In this document: positions 9,210-19,057 of the stretch, in pieces | How the letters are laid out: the number at the start of each line of letters is the position of its first letter | How positions within the stretch are numbered: the stretch's first letter is position 1 | Origin: Dryocola boscaweniae | GTDB lineage: Bacteria > Pseudomonadota > Gammaproteobacteria > Enterobacterales > Enterobacteriaceae | Reading direction: 5' to 3' | Length of the DNA: 64,000 bases | Assembly: GCF_025215095.1 (NCBI RefSeq) | Contig: NZ_JALHAP010000076.1 | Coordinates: 124,001 to 188,000, forward strand | Made by a program: the position numbers and the translations under genes | The notes under the pieces: model-generated | What the model was told of the DNA's origin: nothing | The model's input: only the letters and a program-made list of their open reading frames with translations | Databases searched by the model: none

Positions 9210-9306
9210 CTTCTTCGCTGGCAGGCAGCTTTTCACTGACCAGCCCTGCCGGGCGTTCATCAGATAACGCACCCTGGATGACATAAAGAAAGGGTTGCCA
9301 GGCCAT
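9112..9306 (-). CDS. possible small protein antisense to the end of the purine permease gene
   Basis: This is a 64-codon frame on the minus strand. The reason for listing it is the start: AGGAGG lies about 5 bp before ATG at 9306, a near-perfect Shine-Dalgarno sequence, with a TATACT-like -10 box about 30 bp further upstream. The product begins MAWQPFLYVIQGALSDER and is otherwise polar, with no recognisable domain. Its last third overlaps the 3' end of the purine permease gene on the other strand. I recognise no family. It could be a real small protein, or an accidental frame next to a good ribosome site. Confidence 0.35.
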   Translation of the reverse strand: MAWQPFLYVIQGALSDERPAGLVSEKLPASEEVNGAQASQSNTPAEPPADTAQPGSHAISRQSP

Positions 9307-9367
9307 AACCACCTCCTGCGGCGTTTTCTTAAAGTATAGAAAACGCCCGACTGGCCACCTTCAACAG

Positions 9368-9405
9368 AAAGTCTTAACCGCCTGGCGGCGCTAAGACTTT
9401 TTCTG
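9368..9405 (+). terminator. rho-independent terminator after ade-permease operon
   Basis: A strong hairpin has outer arms AAAGTCTTA and TAAGACTTT (9 bp, perfect) and an inner CGCC-T-GGCG stem, followed directly by TT. It lies about 160 bp beyond the permease stop and is nearly symmetrical, so it could also end transcription arriving from the other side. Confidence 0.75.
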
Positions 9406-9591
9406 CCGTTGCTCTCTCGCAGGTCTTTTCAGATATTCGCAAAGCGTATTTTCGGGGCGTTTAAAAACCGCCAGGAAATCGCCTGGCAATAACTCATCCA
9501 CCACGACTGCCGAATTAAGTCCGCAGACGTTCTTTCATTTTTCTATTTAAACTAAGCTTGTTGCTCTGCTTATTTATTCAAAAGAGTTTTC

Positions 9592-10194
9592 ATGCTTACC
9601 GTTGCCATAAGAGAAAAAAATAGCCACTTTGTACACGGCATAAAAATTATCGTTCAACAAATATGCAAACGCCGCCATGAAACCTTTCATTTTTTACCCG
9701 CTGAGCACCATGACGTTGCCGACGTGTTGTTTATCTCCCTTGAAGATAACTGGGTAAGCGCCGATTGTTATAAAATGCCACAGACGACCCAAACCCAGCG
9801 CGTCATTCTTATCTGCCGAAAGGAGGAACATGAAAAATTGATGTTCCGTCCCTGCCTGTATATGTTGCCGGCCATTTTTCGTGAAGATGAGGTTGAGGAA
9901 ATTACCCACAAAATTGCTCACTGGACGGCTCCGGCAAGACGCGGCAACAACACCCGAGCCGTGCCTGCAAGCGTTTGCAAATACTGCACAACCCGCCACT
10001 TTTCCCTGCCCGAGCGCGAGCTTCTCAGGCACATCGCCTGCGGCCATTCGCTATGCGATGCCGCATACCTGATGAAGATTGACGAATCCGCAGCGCGTTT
10101 ATACCGCCAGGCTATCATGAAAAAATTGCGTATCAGCAGCCAGCAGGGATTAATAAAATTTATAAGAGTGAATCTTCTTTTTTTACTTGATTAG
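9592..10194 (+). CDS. fimW: FimW-like LuxR-type fimbrial regulator
   Basis: This 200-residue protein has a C-terminal LuxR/GerE-type helix-turn-helix at residues about 135-190 (FSLPERELLRHIACGHSLCDAAYLMKIDES...LYRQAIMKKLRI). The N-terminal part does not look like a canonical receiver. Size, class and position match Salmonella FimW, a negative regulator of type 1 fimbriae encoded at the far end of the fimZ-fimY-fimW block. Here fimW, fimY and fimZ all point towards the structural operon, as in the mirrored Salmonella arrangement. The name rests on synteny plus domain class, not on an alignment. The tRNA fimU that accompanies fimW in Salmonella is not visible nearby. Confidence 0.7.
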   Translation: MLTVAIREKNSHFVHGIKIIVQQICKRRHETFHFLPAEHHDVADVLFISLEDNWVSADCYKMPQTTQTQRVILICRKEEHEKLMFRPCLYMLPAIFREDEVEEITHKIAHWTAPARRGNNTRAVPASVCKYCTTRHFSLPERELLRHIACGHSLCDAAYLMKIDESAARLYRQAIMKKLRISSQQGLIKFIRVNLLFLLD

Positions 10195-10545
10195 TCGGGC
10201 AAGCTAAAACGCTGCTTAAACGATTTCTTGTTTCTTATTTAATAAATAGCACGGGCTGAATTATCCTGTTTATTAAGAAATTTCCTGAATAAGCTTAAGC
10301 CTGTCCTAATATCTAACGGCAACGCCTGCTGCCAAAATAACCGGAGTGCGAAATAATCAGGAACATTGACAGATTTTCTTGCTGATTATCCTCTTCGCTA
10401 TCGCATCCGCGCTTCACGCAGGCCTACACAGTTAGCGACAAAATAATTATGAATAATTCTTCTTATTCGGCACGCTTCTTTGGCACTCTGCCCGCCTGCG
10501 GACGTTATTTTAGCAACCGCAAAAAGATACCTGACCGGTTAGCCA
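10195..10545. other. 351-bp gap between fimW- and fimY-type genes
   Basis: This AT-rich intergenic stretch probably holds the fimY promoter. A 34-codon open frame (10449-10553, starting MNNSSYSARFFGT) ends inside the first codons of the fimY-type gene, overlapping its GTG start by 8 bp, but it lacks a good ribosome site. Nothing else was identified. Confidence 0.4.
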
Positions 10546-11289
10546 GTGAGTGAGCATTTGCATTTAGCCGCACGTAAAAGGAGACATCGCCGCACCGGCA
10601 GCCTGGCGATTCCGACCGTCTTTGATCGACTTGAATATTTGCAGCAGCAAACCCACAAGCTATGTGAGCAAAAACCCGTGGATATGCTGCTCCTTACGCA
10701 CGACAGGTATCTTTCGCTGGCGCTTACTCAGCATTTCCTTAAACGCACCCGCACGCGCATCTGCTCGACGCTTGAAGAAGTGACGGGCTTTTTCGAGCAA
10801 ACCCCTTTGCCGCGCATCGTCATTGACCTCGACTGCATAACCCTGCCCGTGCTTCACGTGCTTGACGCCGTACGCGCCTGGCACAAGCAACGGCCAGGCA
10901 TCAGCATTACGCTACTGACATCCAGCCACAGCCCGGAGGCGTCGTGTTTTATTGCCGCAGCCGCAGCCTGTCGGGTTATCGAACGGCGCCTGGAAATTGT
11001 CTTATTATTATATTTATTGATGCAACGACCTTGCTCCCCCCGGCCGGTTCAGGCTAACTATACGCGCGCGAATGATGACCTTTCTCCTCGGGAATGGAAA
11101 ATCCTCATGGAGGTGGCCCGGGGTCGCTCCCTCAAAACCATTGCATTCTCCCTTGGGAAGCCGTATCACGCCGTGGTGTATACCCTGAGCCGGGTCTCAG
11201 CGCGCATTGGCCTGAACAATAAGAAATCGCTTATCCAATTGCTTCATGAATTATCAGTCATACCGACCGACAGAAACCATTATTTCTAA
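10546..11289 (+). CDS. fimY: FimY-like fimbrial regulator with C-terminal LuxR HTH
   Basis: This 247-residue protein matches Salmonella FimY in length and layout. A basic N-terminus is followed by a receiver-like but degenerate middle domain (LLLTHDRYLSLALTQHFL, RIVIDLDCITLPVL, SITLLTSSHSPEA) and a C-terminal LuxR-type HTH at about 180-235 (LSPREWKILMEVARGRSLKTIAFSL). FimY works with FimZ to activate fimA transcription in Salmonella. The only start compatible with the full frame is the GTG at 10546, because a TAG precedes it in frame; its ribosome site is poor, and AAAAGGAG inside the frame has no start codon at the right distance. The assignment relies on synteny with fimZ and the fim operon. 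Confidence 0.72.
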   Translation: MSEHLHLAARKRRHRRTGSLAIPTVFDRLEYLQQQTHKLCEQKPVDMLLLTHDRYLSLALTQHFLKRTRTRICSTLEEVTGFFEQTPLPRIVIDLDCITLPVLHVLDAVRAWHKQRPGISITLLTSSHSPEASCFIAAAAACRVIERRLEIVLLLYLLMQRPCSPRPVQANYTRANDDLSPREWKILMEVARGRSLKTIAFSLGKPYHAVVYTLSRVSARIGLNNKKSLIQLLHELSVIPTDRNHYF

Positions 11290-11873
11290 GCTACTGAGTT
11301 TTTATGGAATTTAGGAAATTACTTATTTTATATGTTTTAAAAATGTTAAATAAGAACTGTTCATTAACAGTTATAACTATTCCTGGACCGACAATCTCCG
11401 CTATACGGCCCGCCCCGTCCATGAACAGGGTCTTTTTAACCGCGAATAAATTTAACAAACACATAACAATTAGCGCTTCATACTATTTTTAATATTTAAA
11501 ATAAACTTTTAATGCAAATATTTAGTTTACGCCGCAAATATAAACCAAATAAAAAATAGCTTACTTCATAATGCAGAACTTAATAGTGCCAAACAACACC
11601 GCGAGCAACAGCAGACTTTCTCTCATATAATATGAATGTATAATCCTCTCCACCGAATAATCCAATAAGAAAAAAACATTCGCTAATATGCCCTGAAGCT
11701 TTATTCATGAGCCCTGTCACTTATCAGAAATATATACCCAAAAGGACTAATTATTTTTAAGGGAGAATTCTGCACGCACATTCTAAAAGTTAGCCTGTTA
11801 ATATTTCATAACTTTCGCTGCCAGTGACCTTGCGTCAACGCGATGTTTTCCTCAAACAATCCGAGGCAAAAAA
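11290..11873. other. 584-bp AT-rich gap upstream of fimZ
   Basis: This region is strongly AT-rich and has no convincing gene. A 62-codon frame at 11304-11492 lacks a ribosome site and protein-like composition. The length and AT content suggest a nucleoid-protein-regulated promoter region for fimZ, but no specific site was identified. Confidence 0.4.
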
Positions 11874-12506
11874 ATGAAACCTGCATCCGTAATCATTATG
11901 GACGAGCACCCTATTGTCCGCATGTCGATAGAAGTGCTGCTACAGAAAAATAAAGCTATTAGCGTGGTATTAAAAACCGATGATGGCCGGGAAGTCATTG
12001 ACTATATGCGTGCTCACCCGGTCGATCTTGTGATCCTGGATATTGAGCTGCCAGGCGTTGATGGATTCACTTTATTAAAAAGAATCAAAAGCATACAGGA
12101 AAGTACGAAGATACTTTTTCTCTCCTCAAAATCTGAGCGCTTCTATGCGGGGCGTGCGATTCAGGCTGGCGCAAACGGCTTTGTCAGTAAGCGAAAAGAG
12201 CAGGAAGATATCTATAACGCGGTAGAAATGCTGCTATCGGGGTACTCATTCTTCCCCTCGGATACCCTGCACTTCATCAGCCAGCCTAATGCGCGAAAAG
12301 GTACGGTTGACGATATGCCGCTCTCAAACCGTGAGGTGACGGTATTACGCTATCTGGCAAACGGTTTATCTAATAAAGAAATTGCGGAGCAGCTTTTGTT
12401 AAGCAATAAAACGATCAGCGCCCACAAAACAAATATATTCTCTAAACTACACGTCACCTCCATCGTTGAGCTTATCGATTATGCTCGCGCAAAAGAATTA
12501 TTATAA
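11874..12506 (+). CDS. fimZ: FimZ response regulator of type 1 fimbriae
   Basis: This 210-residue NarL/FixJ-type response regulator begins MKPASVIIMDEHPIVRMSIE, almost identical to known FimZ. The receiver domain spans residues 1-120 with the acidic pair Asp10-Glu11, phosphoacceptor Asp56 (LVILDIELPG) and a conserved lysine (FVSKR). The LuxR HTH is at about 145-205 (LSNREVTVLRYLANGLSNKEIAEQL). FimZ activates the fimA promoter and represses motility in Salmonella. The gene converges on fimF, separated by a bidirectional terminator at 12527-12562. No sensor kinase is adjacent, as usual for fimZ. Confidence 0.92.
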   Translation: MKPASVIIMDEHPIVRMSIEVLLQKNKAISVVLKTDDGREVIDYMRAHPVDLVILDIELPGVDGFTLLKRIKSIQESTKILFLSSKSERFYAGRAIQAGANGFVSKRKEQEDIYNAVEMLLSGYSFFPSDTLHFISQPNARKGTVDDMPLSNREVTVLRYLANGLSNKEIAEQLLLSNKTISAHKTNIFSKLHVTSIVELIDYARAKELL

Positions 12507-12526
12507 GAGCGCGTACATAACTTAAA

Positions 12527-12562
12527 ATGAAAAACCGGGAGGATGAAATCCCGGCTTTTCAT
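12527..12562. terminator. bidirectional terminator between fimZ and fimF
   Basis: The outer arms ATGAAAA and TTTTCAT and inner arms CCGGGA and TCCCGG enclose an 8-nt loop. The A-run on one side and T-run on the other let it serve both converging units. Confidence 0.75.
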
Positions 12563-12584
12563 TTCCCAAGAAAGTAGCCTGCCA

Positions 12585-13118
12585 TCAGTAATAATTAATC
12601 ATAAACGTCGCTTCGGCATCAGCACGGCCCGGCTGCGGATTATCGGCAAGCGCAATGTAATTGGCGAAAAAGGTCAGCGCTGCATTGCCGTTAACGTCCG
12701 CCGTCACATCTTTACTGGCGCTTTCTAAAGCCAGCCTGGTTTTATCTTCATTGCGTAATTCCACGGCGATATTCGTCGCGCCGCTTGTAGCATTAAGCGC
12801 CAGTAGATCCGGATTATCCGCAACGCTTTTTCCTGAAAAAGTAATGGAAACCGAGCCCGGCGGGCAACCTTTAAGCTTCAGCGTAAAGGGCATACTTTGC
12901 GTCGTGCTGCCCGTTGTACGTAACTGCCTGGTTGGCCATGCGCCAAGCTGCACCGTTTTATTGTCGTCGCCGGTTTCCACATAGCAACTGTAATCCACCA
13001 CGTTGCCACGCAGTTCAATATTAATTTCACCCAGCGGCGAAGCCGCCCGGGCGCGGTAAGGTACAAGCGCGGCGAGTACGGTTAACGCCAGACAAGAAGC
13101 CCTGTAAAATTTAGTCAT
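12585..13118 (-). CDS. fimF: minor type 1 fimbrial subunit FimF
   Basis: This is a 177-residue pilin-like protein. It has a signal peptide (about residues 1-25, ending RARA) and a pilin domain with two cysteines (SCY and KGC) that would form the usual disulfide. The C-terminal beta-strand ends in FMINYY, the donor-strand and chaperone recognition signature. It acts as a tip adapter between rod and adhesin. It is the last gene of the fimAICDHF operon and overlaps fimH by 8 bp. The ATG at 13118 starts directly at a typical signal peptide. Confidence 0.85.
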   Translation of the reverse strand: MTKFYRASCLALTVLAALVPYRARAASPLGEINIELRGNVVDYSCYVETGDDNKTVQLGAWPTRQLRTTGSTTQSMPFTLKLKGCPPGSVSITFSGKSVADNPDLLALNATSGATNIAVELRNEDKTRLALESASKDVTADVNGNAALTFFANYIALADNPQPGRADAEATFMINYY

Positions 13119-14115
13119 AGTCCACCCGCAAATAGCCCCGAGCCGAAAACGGCCCCTCCGCTGGTTTGTTTCCCGTTACGCTCACCGGCCATGCGCGTAT
13201 ATCCACCCTGGAGGAAGAGGCATCGTCAAGACGGAAATTGATTTTGCTGCCGAGGCTGTTAGGCGTGAGCGGCGCGCCAGTCCCGTCTGAGACGATAAAC
13301 CCGAGATCGTCGTTATTGGAAATCATCATATTGCCGGAAATTTTTTCCGCTTCCAGGCGCAAAGAGAGATAGGCCTGCGCATCGACGTTGGTGCACTTAA
13401 TGCCGATAGTTTTAGTCTGTGGCGTTACGCTCTGCGGGCGGTTTCCCGCGCCAGCCTGGCTAAACAGAGCGGCGCCGATATCGCCAAAATCAAACTCGAC
13501 GATTTGCCCGGCGTTAATCTCGCAGGTTTGCGGAACTTCCACCTTGCCGCTGTAGCTGATGGTGTAAACCGGCGTGGTCAGCGAGTCGGTATTACGCGTG
13601 GTGACATAAACCGTAAACATGGTCTGTTTCGGAATAGGCACCATGTTAATAAAGGGCCGGGTGACCTTAAGCCGAAAAACCAGGTTTGAGTCCCTGACCG
13701 GGAAAGGCTGCCCTTTGGAAACATTCGGATGGCTTCCCATCTGAATATAGTCCCGAGGCGGATAAAACACCCCGGAGTAGCTGTCGGTTATTTTCATCCC
13801 GCCGTTAAGATAATCATTTATTTTTAGGTACTTATACCCATCCAGCGTTTCCTGAACCGGCAACGTGGTGACATAGCTGCGCATCGTCGTATTACCGCTT
13901 GTCCCTGACGGGCACGTCGCGTTAACGCCAACCCACTGCGACTTTTCCGCCAGCGTCACAATCTGCCCGGCGTGGTTGTTCGCGCTGGTAAAAACGTTCG
14001 AGAGATCGTATGAAACCTCGGTCGGCACGCCGTTTGAGTTAGCACAAACCGTAGCAAACGCCGGAGCTGCGCAGGTCAGCAGCACAGCGCCGGCCAGATA
14101 AGTCTTTACTTGCAT
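13111..14115 (-). CDS. fimH: type 1 fimbrial adhesin FimH
   Basis: This two-domain tip adhesin has 334 residues, the same length class as Salmonella FimH. A signal peptide (1-21, ending AFA) is followed by an N-terminal lectin-like domain beginning TVCANSNGVPTEVSYDLSN. The C-terminal pilin domain starts near TYTISYSGKVEVPQTCEIN and ends GYLRVDYD. The sequence resembles the Salmonella more than the E. coli mannose-binding form, so receptor fine-specificity cannot be assumed. It lies between fimD and fimF and overlaps fimF by 8 bp. Confidence 0.88.
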   Translation of the reverse strand: MQVKTYLAGAVLLTCAAPAFATVCANSNGVPTEVSYDLSNVFTSANNHAGQIVTLAEKSQWVGVNATCPSGTSGNTTMRSYVTTLPVQETLDGYKYLKINDYLNGGMKITDSYSGVFYPPRDYIQMGSHPNVSKGQPFPVRDSNLVFRLKVTRPFINMVPIPKQTMFTVYVTTRNTDSLTTPVYTISYSGKVEVPQTCEINAGQIVEFDFGDIGAALFSQAGAGNRPQSVTPQTKTIGIKCTNVDAQAYLSLRLEAEKISGNMMISNNDDLGFIVSDGTGAPLTPNSLGSKINFRLDDASSSRVDIRAWPVSVTGNKPAEGPFSARGYLRVDYD

Positions 14116-14143
14116 TGTTGGTTTCCTCAGTCGCGCTGCAAAA

Positions 14144-16738
14144 CTATAAACAGGTGGCGGTTGCCATGGCGACGGCCTGCTTCAGGCTCTCTTCCGGCAG
14201 CGCGTAAGGAGCGAAGCACTGCGAGCCTTTGCCCTCGCCCCACTGAATGAGCAATTTTCCTTTCAGCGGCAGGCCGCTCAGGTAGATTTGCCCGTCATCG
14301 CCCACCATGCTGGTTGCGCCGCTGGCTTCTTCACGCACGACCGAGCCAAACGGCACCGCGCGATTGCCGCGTTTTACGGTGATAATCGCCCGCACGCCGA
14401 TTCGTGCATTAAATGCGGCACGCACCAGCGCGCCCTGAGTCGGCACCACGCTGCTGACGTTGTTTTCAATATCGGTGTGGTTATCCATCGAGTTGGTATC
14501 CAGCGCGATGCGGTTATAGCGATACACCGTGGCGTAAGGCATCACGGCGTAACCGCGCCAGTCGGTTTTCACCCCGGTCTGGTTTTCTACGCTAACGCCG
14601 GACGCGCCGGGCGCTTTAATCAGCACGTTGGTATCCCCGAGCGGCTGGCTGAGCGTGACGCCATCGGCATGCCCCACCACGCCGCCGGACGCCTGCCAGT
14701 TGAATTCACGCCGATCGCGGTCGTAGTTGTAGCCCAGCCCAAGGGTGCCGTAGGTTGCCTGCCAGTTGGCATTGGCGCTGCCGCTGTAGCCGCTGGAACT
14801 GCTGTGGCCCTGGGTTACGCTGTAGTTCAGGTTACGGTCTTCAAGCAGCGTCCCGCCGACGCCGGTCTGCACGGTATTCTTCCCGTCCGAATTTCGGCTG
14901 GCGGCAAAGGTGGCATAGGCACGGTCAATGGCTTTATCCCGCGAATAACCGTGGCCTAAAAGCGTGCTGAACGGCACGGAGAGATTAAACGCAACGATGC
15001 GGTCATTACTGGCAAGGCCGACGGATTTACTCCACGAAGCGGAAACCGAATAGCTAATCCCGCGCCAGCCGCTGGCATAGCCTGCCTGATACCAGGTATT
15101 ATCTTCGTCCGTACCCCAGTAAGTTTGCTGGCTGCCGGAAACGTATAGCGAGCCGTAATCTCCGAGCGACTGAGAAATGTTGACCTGAAAACGCCCGCGC
15201 TTGCTGTAGCGCAGGTTGTGATAATTCTGGATGACCGGCGCCTCATTCTGGCTCTCGTTCTCTTCCCGCTTATATTCGTAACCTTCCATATTTTTATAAG
15301 CCACATCATCAAGGGTGTAGAACCCGCGCGTGGAGTAGCGATAGCCAAGAAGCTGGAAATTGGTGCCGTAGGAACTCAGAGATTTGGCGTACAGGAAACG
15401 CAGCGACTGGCCCTGATGCTCGCTGTCATCGGCAAGTTTGCTGCGCGCGTGGGTCACGTCCATAGAAATCGCGCCCCATTCGCCGAGGTTTTTCCCAAGC
15501 CCCAGCGCCGCAGAGGTATAGCGCTCCGCAAGCTGGGTTCCCCCATAAAGGGTGTAGCCCTCAGGCAGGCCCGCAATCAGCGTGCCCTGGGTGAAGAATG
15601 GCGTATCCTGCTGGCTGTTGCCGCTGCGAAAATCTCCGGCGACCAGGTCATATTTCAGCCGCCCTTCACGCTGCAACAGCGGAACGGTGGAATACGGCAC
15701 GGTGTATTTCTGCAGGCTGCCGTCTTTTTCCTCAAGCGTCACTTCAAGGTCGCCGCTCGAAGACGTCGGATTCAGATCGCTGATGGCAAACGCGCCGGGC
15801 GACACATAGCTCTGATAGATAACGAAACCGTTCTGGCGAATGATGATTTTAGCGTTGGTTCGGGCGATGCCTCGCACCGTTGGCGCGTAGCCCTGTAGGC
15901 TGTCCGGATACATGCTGTCTGAAGAGTAAAGGCGCGCGCCGCGAAAACCGAGGCTGTCGAACACATCGGTGCCGGTGTTGCTGTCGCCCATCACCAGCTC
16001 ACTTCTCAGCGGAACAATCGAGCGTTGCAAATAGGTGCTGATGTTCTTCCAGGCGTTGGCGCTATAGCCATCGCCGCTGGTATAGCTCCACGCGCCGTTG
16101 TTGCGCAGCCGCCACGGTCCGTAGTTCAGGCCGCTTTGCAGGCTCAGATAATAGCTGTCGTTATTGGTCGAGCGGTTGCCGGTAAAAGAATAGTTCACCA
16201 GCGCCGCCGGGATGCCTTCATCCCACTGGTCCGGCGGGATATAACCGCGAGCGCTGTTAAGCAATGAAGCCTGCGGCAGGCTGATATTCAGGCGCAGCCT
16301 GGCAAAATCAAACGTCATTTCCGCACCGGGAATGGCCTCGGTCACCGGCACGCAAACGCCCGCTTTATATTTCGCCAGCTCAGGATAAGCGAGCATGTTC
16401 AACCCAAGGCGTGTAAGCCAGGCGACATCAAGGCAAGGGGTAAGGCCGCCGGACTTAACGGTTTCGCCGGGCCCGGCGTTGGCCGTCTCCACAAACTGCA
16501 AATCTTCGGTGGCGATAAACTCATCGTTGCGCCAGATATCCACGCGGTACTCGCCCGGCGCCTGATGGCTGCCTTTCTCAAAACGCGACAGATCCGCCAC
16601 GGAAGCGACATCTTCGGATAAAAACGCCGGGTTGAAGTAGCTTTCTGCAACGCTAATCGTCGGAAAGAGCGCCGCCAGCGCCATTGCCGACAGCGGGGCA
16701 ACGCTCAGCGCCTGCTGCGTGCGAGACTTTTTCATCAT
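14144..16738 (-). CDS. fimD: fimbrial outer-membrane usher FimD
   Basis: This is an usher of 864 residues counted from the ATG at 16738. That start follows AGGGAA and gives a normal signal peptide ([13 protein letters not shown]... to VAES); the longer frame to 16816 would overlap fimC. It has the N-terminal chaperone-binding domain ([10 protein letters not shown]...), the [16 protein letters not shown] plug-proximal region, a long beta-barrel, and C-terminal domains containing [12 protein letters not shown] and [12 protein letters not shown]. The final part has paired cysteines ([11 protein letters not shown]). It polymerises subunits delivered by FimC and secretes the pilus across the outer membrane. 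Confidence 0.93.
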   Translation of the reverse strand: MMKKSRTQQALSVAPLSAMALAALFPTISVAESYFNPAFLSEDVASVADLSRFEKGSHQAPGEYRVDIWRNDEFIATEDLQFVETANAGPGETVKSGGLTPCLDVAWLTRLGLNMLAYPELAKYKAGVCVPVTEAIPGAEMTFDFARLRLNISLPQASLLNSARGYIPPDQWDEGIPAALVNYSFTGNRSTNNDSYYLSLQSGLNYGPWRLRNNGAWSYTSGDGYSANAWKNISTYLQRSIVPLRSELVMGDSNTGTDVFDSLGFRGARLYSSDSMYPDSLQGYAPTVRGIARTNAKIIIRQNGFVIYQSYVSPGAFAISDLNPTSSSGDLEVTLEEKDGSLQKYTVPYSTVPLLQREGRLKYDLVAGDFRSGNSQQDTPFFTQGTLIAGLPEGYTLYGGTQLAERYTSAALGLGKNLGEWGAISMDVTHARSKLADDSEHQGQSLRFLYAKSLSSYGTNFQLLGYRYSTRGFYTLDDVAYKNMEGYEYKREENESQNEAPVIQNYHNLRYSKRGRFQVNISQSLGDYGSLYVSGSQQTYWGTDEDNTWYQAGYASGWRGISYSVSASWSKSVGLASNDRIVAFNLSVPFSTLLGHGYSRDKAIDRAYATFAASRNSDGKNTVQTGVGGTLLEDRNLNYSVTQGHSSSSGYSGSANANWQATYGTLGLGYNYDRDRREFNWQASGGVVGHADGVTLSQPLGDTNVLIKAPGASGVSVENQTGVKTDWRGYAVMPYATVYRYNRIALDTNSMDNHTDIENNVSSVVPTQGALVRAAFNARIGVRAIITVKRGNRAVPFGSVVREEASGATSMVGDDGQIYLSGLPLKGKLLIQWGEGKGSQCFAPYALPEESLKQAVAMATATCL

Positions 16739-16769
16739 TTCCCTGCTTCCCCATTGCTGCCAGGCGACA

Positions 16770-17477
16770 TCACTGCATCTGACCTGCTTGCGCTGGCGTG
16801 ACCGCGCCATAGTCATTCACGGTCTGGAAAGAGACGCTCCCGCTGCTGCCTGCCGGCAAGGTAACCTGCGCCACGCTCTTCGGCGCGACCATGGTGTTCG
16901 CCAGCTTCTGGTTGCCGATTTTCAGGTTGACCGTCGAGACATAGTACGGCGACGGGTTATGCAGCATCAGATGCCCGCCGCTACGGCTGAAGCGCAGTTG
17001 CTTCACCGCCTCTTCGGGCTGCATCTGCAGATTTTTCGGGCGAACAAACACCTTGATGCGCGACAAAATCGCAAGCTGAAGCACGTTGTTGCTCTCAACG
17101 GTATTTTTATCCACCGATGGAATCGCCTTCACGTTCAGCCAGAAAATGGACTCGCGATCTGCCGGCAGCGGCTGGCCGACATAGATAATGCGCAGGGTAT
17201 TTTCACTTTTCGGCTCGCTGACAAACAGCGGCGGCGTGACGATAAAGCCCTTATCTTTTTTGCCGATATTATTTTCCACCCACGAATTCACCAGATAACG
17301 TTCTTTGGTATCGCTATTAGTAATGGGAAGAGAAGTCTGCTTCGCATCACTGGGATAAATAACGCGGGTGGCGCCGAGGCCAATTCCCCCGCTCGCCTGA
17401 GCCGAAAGTGTTATTAACAGACATAACGCTGCGACCACGCCTGATTTAAATAAAATATTTGTCACGACGGATACCAT
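16770..17477 (-). CDS. fimC: periplasmic fimbrial chaperone FimC
   Basis: This 235-residue PapD-family chaperone has a signal peptide of about 28 residues ending SAQAS. The immunoglobulin-like domain 1 begins [17 protein letters not shown], with the conserved Arg used to clamp subunit C-termini. The family motif [26 protein letters not shown] is shared with other FimC proteins in shortened form here, and [10 protein letters not shown] carries the conserved lysine. It lies between fimI and fimD, 31 bp before fimD. It holds pilins in the periplasm before transfer to the usher. Confidence 0.93.
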   Translation of the reverse strand: MVSVVTNILFKSGVVAALCLLITLSAQASGGIGLGATRVIYPSDAKQTSLPITNSDTKERYLVNSWVENNIGKKDKGFIVTPPLFVSEPKSENTLRIIYVGQPLPADRESIFWLNVKAIPSVDKNTVESNNVLQLAILSRIKVFVRPKNLQMQPEEAVKQLRFSRSGGHLMLHNPSPYYVSTVNLKIGNQKLANTMVAPKSVAQVTLPAGSSGSVSFQTVNDYGAVTPAQAGQMQ

Positions 17478-17498
17478 TAAATTGTGAACGCTTCTGAC

Positions 17499-18044
17499 TC
17501 AGGGATAAACCAGCGTGAACCAGACATCAGAATGAATATTTCCCGGCAGCAGACGTTCGGAAACCGAGCGGTAGCGAGCGGTGAAATGGAAAATTATTTC
17601 CCGGCTTTTAACCGGCATAAAATAACCCGGTGCGGTATTTGGAATAATGAGCTGCTGCTCGCTGTCGAATAAAGCAAGCCCAAGGCCGGTGCTGGCGTCG
17701 TTGCCATTTACGCTGGTCGCAGCCAGAAAAACCTGCGGGTCTTCTACAGGCGTCGCGCCCTGAAAAGCGATACCCACCTGTGCAGACACTTCGGGAAGGC
17801 AGCCGGTCAACCGGATAGCAAAGGGGATGCTGACGGGAGCGTAGCTGCCCACTCCCTGAAAAAGCGTGCTGCCGTATTGCCCCATTTTTACGGTCATCTC
17901 CTGGCTTTCGAGGGCGACTGCGCAGGCGCCGTTAACCAGCGTTCCCCGCATGTGCACCTTACCGCCATCAATCACCACTACCCGCTTCGCCAGTACCGGG
18001 CTTCCCGCCACCAGCAACAGGAGGAACAGGATTTTCCTTTTCAT
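17499..18044 (-). CDS. fimI: fimbrial protein FimI
   Basis: This is a 181-residue pilin-domain protein. It has a signal peptide (MKRKILFLLLLVAGSPVLA), two cysteines (NGACAV and TGCLPE) and a C-terminus ending FTLVYP, an aromatic-rich donor-strand type ending. The start is the ATG at 18044, because the upstream extension to 18092 lacks signal-peptide character. FimI sits between fimA and fimC in all type 1 operons of this layout and is needed for proper pilus anchoring or termination in related species. Confidence 0.85.
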   Translation of the reverse strand: MKRKILFLLLLVAGSPVLAKRVVVIDGGKVHMRGTLVNGACAVALESQEMTVKMGQYGSTLFQGVGSYAPVSIPFAIRLTGCLPEVSAQVGIAFQGATPVEDPQVFLAATSVNGNDASTGLGLALFDSEQQLIIPNTAPGYFMPVKSREIIFHFTARYRSVSERLLPGNIHSDVWFTLVYP

Positions 18045-18114
18045 GCTCGCCTTCTCAGGATTAACGTGAAATCTGCCTCTTCCCTGAGGCACGCCTCATC
18101 CATGCGCCTTGTAA

Positions 18115-18678
18115 TTACTCGTATTTCATAACGAAAGTGGCGTCGGCATTCGCCTGGCCTGCGGTCGCGGCAGCCGCGGTTGCTTTATAACGAGCGGTGA
18201 ACGGCAAAGTGTTAGTGCCGTCGGTCAGAGCCTTAGCGGTAGAGAAAGTCGCCCCGTCCGGAGCCAGCACTTTAGAAGCGCTGTCGAGGATCTGAATACC
18301 TACGCCCGTTGCGGTGGTGCTGTTATCGCCGGAGCTAACCGCCAGCAGAGTAGGATCAACGACGTCAGCCTGGCCTGAGAAAGCGGCAGCGGCGGTAGCC
18401 GCTACGGTGCTGTCACAATCGTTAAGCACAATGGTGAAAGGGATCTGAGCAGAAGTGTCGCCGGCTTTGGTAAAAGCCGCGGTACGGTACTGGCCCAGTT
18501 TAACAATCTGACCGTCAGACTGCGTGCTGACCGCGCAGGCGGCGTTAACCAGCTCGCCTTTAAAATGGACGGTACCGCCATTAACGGTAACCGGGGTGGC
18601 AGGATCTTCTGCGTGAGCCGCACCGCTCATTAAAACAATGCCTGCAACCAAAGAAGAAGCAATTTTGCTGAATTTCAT
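18115..18678 (-). CDS. fimA: major type 1 fimbrial subunit FimA
   Basis: This 187-residue major pilin has a signal peptide ([23 protein letters not shown]) and the typical mature start ([20 protein letters not shown]). The disulfide cysteines lie in NAACAVS and LNDCDS. The conserved [15 protein letters not shown] motif is present, and it ends [10 protein letters not shown]. It is the first gene of the fimAICDHF operon and should be the most strongly expressed. The upstream region (18679-19057) holds the promoter. Confidence 0.95.
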   Translation of the reverse strand: MKFSKIASSLVAGIVLMSGAAHAEDPATPVTVNGGTVHFKGELVNAACAVSTQSDGQIVKLGQYRTAAFTKAGDTSAQIPFTIVLNDCDSTVAATAAAAFSGQADVVDPTLLAVSSGDNSTTATGVGIQILDSASKVLAPDGATFSTAKALTDGTNTLPFTARYKATAAAATAGQANADATFVMKYE

Positions 18679-19057
18679 GGATATTCCTTAAAGTATTAAA
18701 ACGCACATCACGGATAGCACTGAATATGTATTTCAGTATTTATTAATTATCCTTACCGTTGAAACAGCACCCACCGGCCTGATTAACAGACCAGTGCTCT
18801 CCGATAATTTTTTGCAACGGTGATAATTAATTAAATAGTTAAAACGCCTTCTGGCGACGAGGAATAAATTAATGGAATCGTAGATGAAATAATACCCGCT
18901 AAGTCTTTATATAACCTAAGCAACATCTTAATAACCACTAAGAAACCACGTGAATAACGCACGTTTTCGACGGGCTAAGTTGCCAAAACGTTAAATGTGT
19001 CACACTTGCAGTGTTACACTGTGCGGCTTTATTACAAAAACGAGCCTGGTGACGAAA
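18679..19057. other. divergent intergenic region between fimA and nepI
   Basis: The gap is 379 bp and AT-rich on the fimA side. It must contain the fimA promoter with presumed FimZ/FimY targets and the nepI promoter. No pair of short inverted repeats like the E. coli fimS switch was found, and no fimB- or fimE-like recombinase gene adjoins it, consistent with Salmonella-type regulator control rather than DNA inversion. Confidence 0.5.

Noticed and set aside
9210..9591. fimU-type tRNA-Arg expected beside fimW
   Set aside because: No cloverleaf-compatible sequence was found between the purine permease and fimW genes.
10449..10553. 34-codon leader frame before the fimY-type gene
   Set aside because: Overlap with the GTG start is intriguing, but there is no ribosome site and no attenuator-like hairpin, so it is not called as a gene.
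11304..11492. 62-codon frame upstream of fimZ
   Set aside because: No ribosome site, no protein-like composition, AT-rich intergenic DNA.
18679..19057. Invertible fimS-like promoter switch
   Set aside because: No short inverted repeat pair around a promoter and no adjacent fimB/fimE recombinase; the tyrosine recombinases in the island are of other types and far away.
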